From positions 1-64,000 of the forward strand of contig NZ_FOBX01000012.1 of NCBI RefSeq assembly GCF_900109945.1: 64,000 bases of DNA, written 5' to 3'. The position numbers and the translations under genes were made by a program. Of the stretch, positions 25,294-34,006 are shown piece by piece. Each line of letters opens with the position of its first letter. Position 1 is the stretch's first letter. This DNA is from Bradyrhizobium sp. OK095 (GTDB lineage: Bacteria; Pseudomonadota; Alphaproteobacteria; Rhizobiales; Xanthobacteraceae). The notes under the pieces were generated by a model that had not been told where the DNA came from, did no database searches, and saw only the letters and a list, made by a program, of their open reading frames with translations.

Positions 25294-26981
25294 ATTCGCC
25301 ATCCGAGCTGCGTGCGAGCTGGACGCGATTTTTTCCGCCATTCGGCTGGCTTGCGGCGTATCGCCGGGAATGGCTGCCGTTCGACGCGATCGCGGGAGTT
25401 ACGCTTGCTGCTTACGCAATTCCGGTATCGCTCGCCTATGCCGCGCTGGCCGGCCTGCCGCCGCAGATCGGCGTCTACGGCTACATGCTCGGCGGCATCG
25501 GCTATGCCCTGCTCGGGGCGTCGCGGCAGCTTGCGATCGGCCCGACCTCGGCGATCTCGCTGATGATTGCATCGACCGTCGGTGCGCTCGCAGGCGGTGA
25601 TGCGGTGCGTTATGCGCAGATTGCGAGCCTTGCGGCTTTCGCCGTGGCGGTGCTGTGCTTCATCGCGTGGCTGTTCAAGCTCAGCGTGCTGGTCCGCCTC
25701 GTCAGCGACAGCATATTGGTCGGCTTCAAGGCGGGGGCTGGACTCACCATCATCATGAGCCAGTTACCGAGCCTGTTCGGGGTTGCCGGCGGCGGCCATA
25801 ATTTTTTCGACCGCGCCATCAAGTTGGTCGGGCAACTCGGCGCCATCGATCCGCTGGTGCTTGCCATCGGCGCGGTCGCGCTGTTGCTGCTCCTGCTGGG
25901 CGAACGGCTGCTGCCGGGCAAGCCGGTCGGAATCACCATCGTCGCGCTCGCGATCGTGACGGCAACGCTCCTTGGCTTTCCGGCCATGGGTGTGCCCGTT
26001 ACCGGGAAGATACCGGAGGGACTGCCGGCACTGGGGATACCGACCTTCGGGCTACTGGAGTTCGACGATCTGTTCCCGCTCGCCGCCGGTTGCGTGCTGC
26101 TGGCCTATATCGAGGGCGTCTCGGCGGCTCGCAGCTTCGCCGCCAGGCACGGCTATCCCCTCGACGTCCGGCAGGAGTTTTTGGGGCTGGGCGCGGCGAA
26201 CCTCGCGGCTGCGTTCGGTCACGGTTATCCCGTCGCCGGTGGCCTGTCGCAATCCGCCGTCAACGACAGCGCCGGCGCGCGCACGCCGCTGGCGCTGGTG
26301 ATCTGCTCGGTGGCACTGGCGCTGTGTCTGCTGTTCTTCACGGGGCTGCTGACGAACCTGCCCAAGGCGGTGCTCGCGGCGATCGTCTTTGCCGCCGTCT
26401 ACAAGCTGGTCGATGCGCGCGCCCTGATGCGGATGTGGAAGGTCAGCCGGATCGACTTCTATGCCGCGGCGATCGCGCTGATCTCCGTGCTGCTGCTGGG
26501 GATCCTGCAAGGCGTGCTGCTGGCGTCGATCGCGTCGATTTTCCTGCTGCTGGCTCGCGCCTCGCGGCCGAACGTGGCGTTCCTCGGGCGGCTCCCCGGC
26601 ACCGGCCGCTACTCGGACAACGCCAGGCATGAGGGCGTCGAGCCGTTGATCGGCATCATTGCGTTCCGGCCCGAGGCATCGCTGCTCTACATCAATGCCG
26701 AAACCGTCATTGAGACGGTCCTGAACGTGTTGCAAAAATCGAGCGACATCAGGCTGGTCGCCTGCGATCTCTCGGCTTCACCCACGATCGATCTGGCCGG
26801 CGCGCGCATGCTGCATGATCTCCATGATGAGCTTGCCTCGCGTCATGTCGCGTTTTGCATCGTCGGCGCGCACGGGCAATTGCGTGATCTGCTACGGGCA
26901 GAGGGGCTGGCCGAAAAGACCGACAGCGGCCAGTGGCTGCGATCGCTCGACAGCGTGCTTGGCGATGACCCAGCCGGATGA
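25290..26981 (+). CDS. SulP-family anion transporter with STAS domain
   Basis: The 563-residue protein has the SulP core: the motif AIPVSLAYAALAGLPPQIGVYG near residue 40, LLGASRQLAIGPTSAISLM, about twelve hydrophobic segments and a SQSAVNDSAGARTPL sequence near 325. A C-terminal cytosolic STAS domain follows (ASPTIDLAGARMLHDLHDEL). Family members carry sulfate, bicarbonate or other anions; the substrate cannot be read. Its ATG overlaps the stop of the DUF1275 gene. Confidence 0.9.
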   Translation: MNSPSELRASWTRFFPPFGWLAAYRREWLPFDAIAGVTLAAYAIPVSLAYAALAGLPPQIGVYGYMLGGIGYALLGASRQLAIGPTSAISLMIASTVGALAGGDAVRYAQIASLAAFAVAVLCFIAWLFKLSVLVRLVSDSILVGFKAGAGLTIIMSQLPSLFGVAGGGHNFFDRAIKLVGQLGAIDPLVLAIGAVALLLLLLGERLLPGKPVGITIVALAIVTATLLGFPAMGVPVTGKIPEGLPALGIPTFGLLEFDDLFPLAAGCVLLAYIEGVSAARSFAARHGYPLDVRQEFLGLGAANLAAAFGHGYPVAGGLSQSAVNDSAGARTPLALVICSVALALCLLFFTGLLTNLPKAVLAAIVFAAVYKLVDARALMRMWKVSRIDFYAAAIALISVLLLGILQGVLLASIASIFLLLARASRPNVAFLGRLPGTGRYSDNARHEGVEPLIGIIAFRPEASLLYINAETVIETVLNVLQKSSDIRLVACDLSASPTIDLAGARMLHDLHDELASRHVAFCIVGAHGQLRDLLRAEGLAEKTDSGQWLRSLDSVLGDDPAG

Positions 26982-27094
26982 GGCACAAAGGACGTGCTGG
27001 TATCCAGAGTACTCTTCAATCGATCACCGACGTCCTGCTGCATTGCGGAGGGGGCACCCAGCGCGAGTATCCGCCGAGTCAAATCGCGCGACCG

Positions 27095-27108
27095 TTGACT
27101 TGGATCAA
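27095..27108. promoter_or_regulatory. FixK/Fnr box upstream of the decarboxylase operon
   Basis: TTGACTTGGATCAA keeps TTGA-N6-TCAA with one deviation from TTGAT-N4-ATCAA. It is about 80 bases before the decarboxylase ATG in an otherwise gene-free 200-base gap. Confidence 0.6.
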
Positions 27109-27183
27109 TGGAGCGTTCGGGGCGGCCCCCACGATTTGCCATCGCACTTGCCCAACACTTGCCCAGGAATCGGGAGACGAAGC

Positions 27184-29934
27184 ATGTCCAAGGACGCCAA
27201 GCCGGCGCAGAAGCGCATCGACCAGTTCTTTTCCGGGCCCGGGGGGCGAGCGGACGACTGGCGCGATCTGGTGGAGGCGGCGAAGACGTGGGCGAGGGGG
27301 GGAGACCGCGCGAAATACGATACGGCGTTGGCCGACCTCTCCGTGACGGAAGAGTTTCACGGCTATCCTGGCTTGCAATTGATGGCGGCGCTGCGGGAAG
27401 CCGCCACGGCGGGCGACGCAGCCGGCTCGTTCGCTTTATCGACTCGGATTACGCAGGCCCTTCAAACCAAGTCCTTCCGCCAACATGCCGGCGACGCCAA
27501 CGACAAGGATGAGGGCAATGGCGATGCCTCTGATCTGCTGGTGCCGACATCCGGTTCGCAGGCGCACCGTCCTTATTTCGAGACCCTGATCGTCACCGGC
27601 GTGTCATCCAACAATTGGCCGTCGCTTGCGGCCGAATGGCGCAAGCTGCGGCGGCCGGCGGATCAGTTCGTCTATGAGCCGGTTTTCGTGGGAAGTATGG
27701 AAGACGCGTTCTGCGCCACGCTCCTGAACCCCAATCTCGCGGCGGTCGTGATCAACGAAGGCTTTGGCCTGCGCTCACGTCATGATGCGCCTGTCCTGCG
27801 GACCATGACGTCAACGGCCGGTCTGAATGATGAAACCGACGCGTCCGCGCTCGGGCTCGCCCATATCATCAAACGGGTCCGCCCTGAACTCGACCTCTAT
27901 TTGATGTCCAATCGGGACGTGGAGGAGATGGCCGGGAATCCCGAGGCCAATGTCGCCCGCCGCATTTTCTACTCCATCGAAGAGCTGCTCGAGCTGCATC
28001 TATCGATCCTCGAGGGCGTGCAGGACCGCTACGAGACGCCGTTCTTCGACAATCTCAAGAAGTATGCGCAGCGGCCGATCGGGACCTTCCACGCGCTGCC
28101 GATCGCCCGCGGAAAATCCATCTTCAAGTCGGACTGGATCCGCGACATGGGCGAGTTCTACGGCCTGAACCTGTTCCTGGCCGAAAGCAGCGCGACCACC
28201 GGTGGCCTGGACAGCCTGCTCGAGCCGACCGGCACCATCAAGAAGGCACAGGACAAGGCGGCGCGCGCGCTCGGCGCCGATCGCGTCTTCTTCGTCACCA
28301 ATGGCACCTCGACCTCGAACAAGATGGCGGTGCAGGCGCTGCTCGGGCCGGGCGACATCGCGATCGTCGACCGCAACTGTCACAAGTCGCACCATTACGG
28401 CATGGTGCTGGCCGGCGCGCAGCCGCTCTATGTCGAAGCCTTCCCGATGACGGAATATTCGATGTACGGCGCCGTGCCGCTGAAGACGATCAAGCAGGCG
28501 CTGCTGAGCGCCAAGGCCGACGGTCGGCTCGACCGCGTCAAGATGCTCGACCTCACCAACTGCACCTTCGATGGCCACATCTACAACACCCGCCGGGTGA
28601 TGGAGGAATGTCTCGCCATCAAGCCCGACCTGATCTTCCTGTGGGACGAAGCCTGGTTCGGCTTTGCACGCTTCTCGCCGTTCCTGCGACGGCGCACCGG
28701 TTTGGGCGCGGCCAACGAGATCGAGGCCTGGATGCACGATCCGAAATCGGTCGCGGCCTATGAGAAACAGCAGGCCGAGCTCGGCAAGAACCCTTCGGAC
28801 GAAGTGCTGCTCAAGACCCGGCTCATTCCCGATCCGCGCCAGATTCGCTTGCGCGTCTACCAGACCAATTCGACGCACAAGTCGATGTCTGCTCTCCGGC
28901 AAGGCTCGATGCTGTCGGTCAAGGATGTCGAATTTCATACCGTCGAGCAGCAGTTCAAGGAAGCGGTCTTCACCCACGCTTCGACCAGTCCGAACCAGCA
29001 GCTCATCGCCAGCCTCGATATCTCGCGGCGCCAGATGGAGCTCGAAGGCTATGGCCTCGTGGCTAATGCGATCGAGATCGCGCTCGCCATCCGCAAAGCG
29101 GTCAACAGCAATCCTCTCATCTCGAAATATTTCCGCATTGTCGGCGCAGACGGCATGGTGCCCGCACAATACCGCCAGAGCGGCTTTACCGACTATCTGG
29201 CGCCCGGCGTGAACTGGGCCAATACCCTGAAGAGCCTGGACGACGACGAGTTCTGCCTTGATCCGACCCGGATGACTTTGGTGTGCGGCACGGCGGGCTT
29301 CGACGGCACCCAGTTCAAGGGCATGCTGGCCAACGCGTACAGCATCCAGGTCAACAAGACCTCGCGCAACTCTGTCCTCATCCAGTCCAACATCAACAAC
29401 ACCCGCAGCGACGTCGCGCATCTGATCCGGGTGCTGGCCGAGATCGCCGGTGAAGTCGACCGCGGGCTTGTTCACGGCGGCGCCAATGCGAAGAAGACGT
29501 TCGAGGCACGGGTGACGAGCCTGATGAAGGATGTCCCCGACCTGCCGAACTTCTCGCATTTCCACCCGAGCTTCCGCGGCGATGCCGGTGCCAAGACCAA
29601 CGAGGGCGACATCCGCAGCGGATTCTACACGGCCTATGACGCGGCAGGCTGCGAATATATCCCCCTCGGCGATCCCGAGATCGACCGTCGCCTGAAGGCC
29701 GGGCCTGAGCTGGTCTCCGCCAGTTTCGTGATCCCGTATCCGCCGGGCTTCCCGATCATGGTGCCAGGCCAGGTCATCACCCAGGAAACCATCGACTTCA
29801 TGCGCAAACTCGATGTGAAGGAGATCCACGGCTACGACGCCAAGGAAGGTTTGAAGCTCGTACGCACCGAAGCCTTGGCGAAGATCGGCCGGCCAAAGCC
29901 CGGTGCTACGGCAAAGTTGAAAGCCGCGTCATAA
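27184..29934 (+). CDS. Orn/Lys/Arg-type PLP decarboxylase, long form
   Basis: The 916-residue protein has an extra N-terminal segment of about 130 residues, then a flavodoxin-like wing domain. A fold-I PLP core follows with TNGTSTSNKMAVQALLGPGD (phosphate-binding turn), NCHKSHHYG, FLWDEAWFG (cofactor Asp) and the Schiff-base Lys in NSTHKSMSALRQGSML. Biodegradative decarboxylases of this family are about 710-780 residues. The start at 27184 follows CGGGAGA; reading further left would run into the SulP gene. An AspT-type antiporter follows after 12 bases, so decarboxylation is probably coupled to exchange of substrate and product, consuming protons. The amino acid used is not known. Confidence 0.8.
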   Translation: MSKDAKPAQKRIDQFFSGPGGRADDWRDLVEAAKTWARGGDRAKYDTALADLSVTEEFHGYPGLQLMAALREAATAGDAAGSFALSTRITQALQTKSFRQHAGDANDKDEGNGDASDLLVPTSGSQAHRPYFETLIVTGVSSNNWPSLAAEWRKLRRPADQFVYEPVFVGSMEDAFCATLLNPNLAAVVINEGFGLRSRHDAPVLRTMTSTAGLNDETDASALGLAHIIKRVRPELDLYLMSNRDVEEMAGNPEANVARRIFYSIEELLELHLSILEGVQDRYETPFFDNLKKYAQRPIGTFHALPIARGKSIFKSDWIRDMGEFYGLNLFLAESSATTGGLDSLLEPTGTIKKAQDKAARALGADRVFFVTNGTSTSNKMAVQALLGPGDIAIVDRNCHKSHHYGMVLAGAQPLYVEAFPMTEYSMYGAVPLKTIKQALLSAKADGRLDRVKMLDLTNCTFDGHIYNTRRVMEECLAIKPDLIFLWDEAWFGFARFSPFLRRRTGLGAANEIEAWMHDPKSVAAYEKQQAELGKNPSDEVLLKTRLIPDPRQIRLRVYQTNSTHKSMSALRQGSMLSVKDVEFHTVEQQFKEAVFTHASTSPNQQLIASLDISRRQMELEGYGLVANAIEIALAIRKAVNSNPLISKYFRIVGADGMVPAQYRQSGFTDYLAPGVNWANTLKSLDDDEFCLDPTRMTLVCGTAGFDGTQFKGMLANAYSIQVNKTSRNSVLIQSNINNTRSDVAHLIRVLAEIAGEVDRGLVHGGANAKKTFEARVTSLMKDVPDLPNFSHFHPSFRGDAGAKTNEGDIRSGFYTAYDAAGCEYIPLGDPEIDRRLKAGPELVSASFVIPYPPGFPIMVPGQVITQETIDFMRKLDVKEIHGYDAKEGLKLVRTEALAKIGRPKPGATAKLKAAS

Positions 29935-29946
29935 GGGGGACGAATA

Positions 29947-31647
29947 ATGCAGTGGTTTTTCACGTTCTTGCAGCAGAATCCATTTCTGCTGTTGTTCTTT
30001 GTGGTCGGGCTCGCTGTCTGGATCGGGCGGGCCAGCATCAAGGGCTACGGTCTCGGCATGGTCGCCGGCGCCATCGTGGTCGGCGCAGGCCTCTCGGTCT
30101 GGGCCTCGACCTATGGCGTAAAGCTGGAGCTGAACAATTTTGCCAAGAGCCTGTTCTACTATCTCTTCATGTACGGCGTCGGCTTGCGCGTCGGCCCGTC
30201 CTTCATCAACAGCCTGAAGGGCGACGGTCTCAAGTTCTGCATTCTGGCGCTGGTGTCGAGCGTGCTTGGCCTGGCGCTTGTCGTCATTTTCGCAAAGCTC
30301 TTCTCACTTCCGCCCGGCGCCGCCGGCGGCATGCTGGCGGGCTCGCAGACCATGTCAGCCGCGATCGGCTCGGCCGAGCAGGCGGTGACATCCGGCGTCG
30401 TCAAGCTGCCTGCGGGCATGAAGCCCGAGGATGCGTCCGGCATGATCGCCTTGTCCTACGGCATCACCTACATCTGGGGCACCGTCGGCATCATCCTGAT
30501 CTGCAAGTACCTGCCGCGCTGGTGGGGCGTCGACGCCAAGGCAGCGGCGAAGCAGTATGAGCAGGAATTCGGCGTCAAGGACCTCGAAGGCGGTGGCCTC
30601 ACCGGCTATCGGCAGTTTGGGTTGCGGGCGTATCGGCTGGAGAATCCCGCCCAGGTCGGGATGAGCATTGCGGGCTTCCGCCAGGCCCATCCCGAATATC
30701 GCATCGCGAACGTGTTGCGTGGTGGCGAGTCGGTCGGGGCCGATCCCGACCTCGTCCTCCTGAAGGGCGACGTCATCGCACTCGGTGGCTCGACCGAGCA
30801 TCTCACCGACAAGATGGGCTTGATCGGTCCCGAAATTGCCGACGCCAAGGCCCTCGGCGTTCCCCTGGATCAGGCCGAGATTCTCGTCACCAACAAGGAG
30901 ATGGTCGGACGTACCTTTGAATCCTTCCGCGAGCAGGCGATTGCCGGTCAGTTGCAGATCGGCAAGGTCGAACGTGGCGGCGTGCAGATTCCAGCCGGTC
31001 TCAAGACCGAACTGCAGCGGATGGACATCATCACGGTTGTCGGCCTGAAGTCGGCCGTCAACGAACTCGGCGAGATGTGGGGCCGCATCGCGCGCACCAA
31101 CACCTCGACCGATCTGCTGACGCTGGCGGCTGGCATGATCCTCGGCTTCCTGATCGGCATGATCGAATTCCCGGCCTTCGGCGCCAAGATTGGCCTCGGC
31201 AATGCCGGCGGTCTGCTGCTGTCCGGCGTGATCGTGTCCTCGGCCGTGTCGCGGCTGCGGTTCTTCGGCAACACGCCGAATGCGGCGCGCAACGTGCTGG
31301 AAGACCTCGGCCTCGTGGTCTTCGTTGCGATCGTCGGCGTCAACGCTGGCGCTGGGCTACTGGCTCAGCTCACGGGTGCCGTGGCCTTGAAGATATTCGT
31401 CGCCGGCTTTATCGCCTGCACGATCCCGCCGTTCATCGTCTGGGCGATCGGTTTTCATGTCTTCAAGATCAATCCGGCCGTGCTGATGGGCGGCGTTGCC
31501 GGGGCGCGGTCGCATTCCGGTCCGTGCCGAGAGGCTGCGGTGGAGATCCAGAGTTCAGTGCCCTGGATCGGATTCCCGGTTGGCTATGCCGTGTCGGGCA
31601 TCCTGCTTACCGTGTTCGGCTACTTTGCAATGATTTTGGCACAATAG
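29947..31647 (+). CDS. AspT-family amino acid antiporter
   Basis: The 566-residue protein has N-terminal helices (LLLFFVVGLAVWIGRASIKG), the family segment YGVGLRVGPSFINSLKGDG, a cytosolic double RCK-C region around residues 200-380, and a C-terminal helix set with GGVAGARSHSGPCREAA. AspT of Tetragenococcus exchanges aspartate for alanine beside a decarboxylase. Here the neighbour is an Orn/Lys/Arg-type decarboxylase 12 bases upstream, so the exchanged pair may differ. Together they would make a proton-motive or acid-resistance cycle. Confidence 0.85.
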   Translation: MQWFFTFLQQNPFLLLFFVVGLAVWIGRASIKGYGLGMVAGAIVVGAGLSVWASTYGVKLELNNFAKSLFYYLFMYGVGLRVGPSFINSLKGDGLKFCILALVSSVLGLALVVIFAKLFSLPPGAAGGMLAGSQTMSAAIGSAEQAVTSGVVKLPAGMKPEDASGMIALSYGITYIWGTVGIILICKYLPRWWGVDAKAAAKQYEQEFGVKDLEGGGLTGYRQFGLRAYRLENPAQVGMSIAGFRQAHPEYRIANVLRGGESVGADPDLVLLKGDVIALGGSTEHLTDKMGLIGPEIADAKALGVPLDQAEILVTNKEMVGRTFESFREQAIAGQLQIGKVERGGVQIPAGLKTELQRMDIITVVGLKSAVNELGEMWGRIARTNTSTDLLTLAAGMILGFLIGMIEFPAFGAKIGLGNAGGLLLSGVIVSSAVSRLRFFGNTPNAARNVLEDLGLVVFVAIVGVNAGAGLLAQLTGAVALKIFVAGFIACTIPPFIVWAIGFHVFKINPAVLMGGVAGARSHSGPCREAAVEIQSSVPWIGFPVGYAVSGILLTVFGYFAMILAQ

Positions 31648-31677
31648 ATCGACGTCACTGTTCAAGGGGAAACGGTC

Positions 31678-32112
31678 ATGAGAAGATTTACCAAGTACGT
31701 CGCTCTAGCTGCCACGCTAGCGCTCGCCGCCGGCTTCAGCACGCCCTCACGTGCGGAGACCGGCCAGGTCGCGGTCGTCTTCACGAAGGGCGGCTTCATC
31801 GTCGGTGTCGGCGGCGGCGAGGGTGTCCTGCTGTATCGGGGCCACAAATATCCATTCACCGTCTCAGGCATGAGCGTCGGCTTCACGATCGGCGCGTCTA
31901 CGACCAAGCTGGTCGGTCGCGCGCTCAATCTTCGCGGGCCGCAGTCCATCGAAGGGTCCTATGCGGCAGGCGGAGCAGGGGGCGCGGTTGCCGCCGGCGC
32001 CGGCGCGGTTCAATTGCAGAACGGCAATGGCGTGATCCTGCAGCTCAGCGGGCCGAAGGTCGGCGCGGAACTGTCTGCTGCGGTTGGCGGCGTCACGATC
32101 CGGTTGAAGTGA
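31678..32112 (+). CDS. exported protein, paralogue of the 42662 gene
   Basis: A 144-residue protein with a signal peptide (AATLALAAGFSTPSRA). The mature part is beta-rich and Gly-rich: GGFIVGVGGGEGVLLYRGHKYPF, then MSVGFTIGAS, and an end LQLSGPKVGAEL. The same order of segments occurs in the exported protein encoded at 42662-43096 (YRGKTYPF, LSFGITAGA, LQGPKAGVEL). The family is not one I can name. It follows the AspT gene by 30 bases and ends at a strong hairpin. Confidence 0.75.
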   Translation: MRRFTKYVALAATLALAAGFSTPSRAETGQVAVVFTKGGFIVGVGGGEGVLLYRGHKYPFTVSGMSVGFTIGASTTKLVGRALNLRGPQSIEGSYAAGGAGGAVAAGAGAVQLQNGNGVILQLSGPKVGAELSAAVGGVTIRLK

Positions 32113-32120
32113 GCACCACG

Positions 32121-32149
32121 ATCAGGCCGCGCTCCCGGCGCGGCCTGAT
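32121..32149. terminator. bidirectional hairpin between convergent genes
   Basis: ATCAGGCCGCGC and GCGCGGCCTGAT are perfect 12-bp arms around the loop TCCCG. The hairpin lies between the ends of the rightward exported-protein gene and the leftward PPK2 gene, with no long T tract. Confidence 0.75.
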
Positions 32150-32154
32150 TTGCT

Positions 32155-32955
32155 TCAGTATCTCTCTTCGACGAACTTCAACCCGCGCAGGCTTGCTTGA
32201 TCCTTGTAGCGGCCCTTGTGCGATCGCTTCGGCAGCTTGACCTTCGCGCGCGCGATCTTCTTGTAAGGGATCGTTTTGAGGATGTGCGAGATGACGTTGA
32301 GCCGTGCTCGCCGCTTGTCGTCGGAACGGATCAGCCGCCATGGCGCATGTTTCGTGTCGGTCGCCTCGAACATCATGTCGCGTGCGCGCGAATAATCGTA
32401 CCAGCGCCCGAACGATTCGGTGTCCATCGGGCTCAGTTTCCACTGCCGCAGCGGATCCTCGATGCGCGCCTTGAAGCGGAGTTCCTGCTCCTCCATCCCA
32501 ACCTCGAGCCACAGCTTGATCAGGAGGATGCCCGCCTCGACGGCGAATTTCTCGACCTGCGGGCACAATTCCAGGAAACGCTTGTGCTCGGCGGGCGAGC
32601 AGAAGCCCATGACGTACTCGACGCCGGCGCGGTTGTACCAGCTGCGGTCGAAGATCACGATTTCACCGCCGGCCGGGAATTGCTCGATATAGCGCTGGAG
32701 GAACATCTGGGATTTTTGCCGGTCGGATGGCGCGGGCAGGGCGCAGACGCGGAATACGCGTGGGCTCACCTTTTCGGTCAGCGCCTTGATGGTGCCGCCC
32801 TTGCCGGCAGCATCGCGCCCCTCGAAAATGATGATGATCTTCAGTTTCTCGGCTTTCACCCATTCCTGGAGGTGACACAGCTCGACCTGGAGCTTCTCCA
32901 GCTCCTTCTCGTAGTCCTTCCGCTTCATTCGCTCCGCGGGCGCATCCTTGGCCAT
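32155..32955 (-). CDS. ppk2: polyphosphate kinase 2
   Basis: The 266-residue protein has the PPK2 P-loop kinase features: Walker A in FEGRDAAGKGGTIKAL, the lid ALPAPSDRQKSQMFLQRY, and Walker B with the catalytic Asp in IVIFDRSWYNRAGVE. It transfers phosphate between polyphosphate and nucleotides in the cytosol. It is of single-domain length. Start at 32955 has AAGGA upstream; an earlier ATG at 32985 lacks this. A small unknown gene lies 22 bases upstream, in the same operon, served by the FixK box at 33498. Confidence 0.9.
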   Translation of the reverse strand: MAKDAPAERMKRKDYEKELEKLQVELCHLQEWVKAEKLKIIIIFEGRDAAGKGGTIKALTEKVSPRVFRVCALPAPSDRQKSQMFLQRYIEQFPAGGEIVIFDRSWYNRAGVEYVMGFCSPAEHKRFLELCPQVEKFAVEAGILLIKLWLEVGMEEQELRFKARIEDPLRQWKLSPMDTESFGRWYDYSRARDMMFEATDTKHAPWRLIRSDDKRRARLNVISHILKTIPYKKIARAKVKLPKRSHKGRYKDQASLRGLKFVEERY

Positions 32956-32977
32956 GCCTGTCCTTTCGCTGCTGCGT

Positions 32978-33430
32978 TCAATCATCCCAGGAAATGGTCA
33001 CGCCGATATCGCCGGGCAGGCCGCCCGGGAAATCGATGATCTGATAGGCGATCCGGTAACCGCGCGGTTTCAGATAATCGGTCCAAAGCTGGAAGATCTC
33101 CTTGGGGACTCCGGTCAGCGTGGTCTCCCAGCCCTTTTCCATCTGGTTGATGGCGCGTCCCTTGTCGGTGCAGAGCGAGTTGGGGAAGCGATAGACCAGC
33201 ACTTCCGTCAGGCCGTTTCGCACTGCACGCTGGATGATGGTCGAGGCGAGCTTGACCTTCTCCTCCTCGCTCTTGCCGGAGGGCTTGCCGAGGCGCTCGA
33301 TCAGCGCGCGCTTCTCGGCGTCGGCGGCCGCGGCGAGACGGACATATTCCTCGGCCTTTTCGGCCTCCTTGAGCGCGGCCTCTTTTCGAATTTCGGCGGC
33401 GCTGGGGATGAGATCGTCGAGGCCGGGCAT
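32978..33430 (-). CDS. hypothetical protein upstream of ppk2
   Basis: The 150-residue soluble protein has a charged N-terminal helix (AAEIRKEAALKEAEKAEEYV), a second helix, and a C-terminal alpha/beta part with EVLVYRFPNSLCTD and GYRIAYQIIDFPGGLPGDIG. I do not recognise a named family. The start was placed at 33430 (MPGLDDLIPSAA); a longer form from 33493 would run into the FixK box. It shares the promoter region with the divergent gene at 33572 and is cotranscribed with ppk2. Confidence 0.7.
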   Translation of the reverse strand: MPGLDDLIPSAAEIRKEAALKEAEKAEEYVRLAAAADAEKRALIERLGKPSGKSEEEKVKLASTIIQRAVRNGLTEVLVYRFPNSLCTDKGRAINQMEKGWETTLTGVPKEIFQLWTDYLKPRGYRIAYQIIDFPGGLPGDIGVTISWDD

Positions 33431-33497
33431 GGCTGCGGCTCCTGATGATGGTGCAATCTCTGTGCAGGAAACGCTAGGTCGGGCAGGGAGCATTCTC

Positions 33498-33511
33498 TTG
33501 ATTCAAATCAA
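33498..33511. promoter_or_regulatory. FixK/Fnr box in divergent promoter
   Basis: TTGATTCAAATCAA is a perfect TTGAT-N4-ATCAA palindrome, about 67 bases before the leftward small gene/ppk2 operon and about 60 before the rightward membrane-protein/HlyD operon. Confidence 0.7.
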
Positions 33512-33571
33512 GCAAAGCGACAAGCTGTCTTTACACAGTGCCGCTAGAGCACGTTTGACCGGGAGAGATTT

Positions 33572-34006
33572 TTGAACGACCAGCTTCATCCGATGGCCCC
33601 CCATCATCTGCCGTTCTATCTCGCGCCGGGCAGCGGGACTGATACGCTGATGGTGGTGATGGGAATCTTCCTGATCGGCACCGTGCTCTGGGTCGGCACG
33701 CTCTATTGGAAACTGCACAGCCTTCCCGAACGGATGGCGCACAAGTCGCAGAAGCTGCAATTCGAGTTCGTCGCCGTGCTCGGCCTGATCTCGCTCTTCA
33801 CGCACATGCATGTCTTCTGGGTCGCGGGCCTGCTGTTGGCCCTGATCGATCTTCCCGATTTCGGCACGCCAATGCGCAGCATCGCCGATTCCGTGGAGAA
33901 GATCGCGGACGCGACACCGGGGGCTGTGAGCGAGGCTGATCTACCCGGCCCGCTGCCGCCACAACAAACCGGTCCGGCCAAGGGAAGGGAGCACAATCAT
34001 GTTTGA
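33572..34006 (+). CDS. small inner-membrane protein coupled to HlyD-type gene
   Basis: A 144-residue protein with two hydrophobic helices, TLMVVMGIFLIGTVLWVGTLYW and FVAVLGLISLFTHMHVFWVAGLLLALI, and an acidic, Pro-rich tail. The start is TTG with GGGAGAG at good spacing; the first internal ATG at 33593 is the alternative. It overlaps the HlyD-type gene by eight bases. The paired arrangement suggests an inner-membrane partner of an efflux or secretion adaptor. Confidence 0.7.
   Translation: MNDQLHPMAPHHLPFYLAPGSGTDTLMVVMGIFLIGTVLWVGTLYWKLHSLPERMAHKSQKLQFEFVAVLGLISLFTHMHVFWVAGLLLALIDLPDFGTPMRSIADSVEKIADATPGAVSEADLPGPLPPQQTGPAKGREHNHV

Noticed and set aside
26815..27183. Extension of the decarboxylase N terminus back into the SulP gene
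   Set aside because: It would overlap the SulP STAS domain and cross the FixK box; the ATG at 27184 has a good ribosome binding site.
28000..29829. Minus-strand open frame of 609 codons opposite the decarboxylase
   Set aside because: No recognisable domain; the PLP-enzyme motifs on the plus strand are decisive.
27184..29934. Naming the decarboxylase aspartate 4-decarboxylase because of the AspT-type neighbour
   Set aside because: The sequence has the Orn/Lys/Arg decarboxylase layout, not the aminotransferase-like fold of known aspartate 4-decarboxylases.
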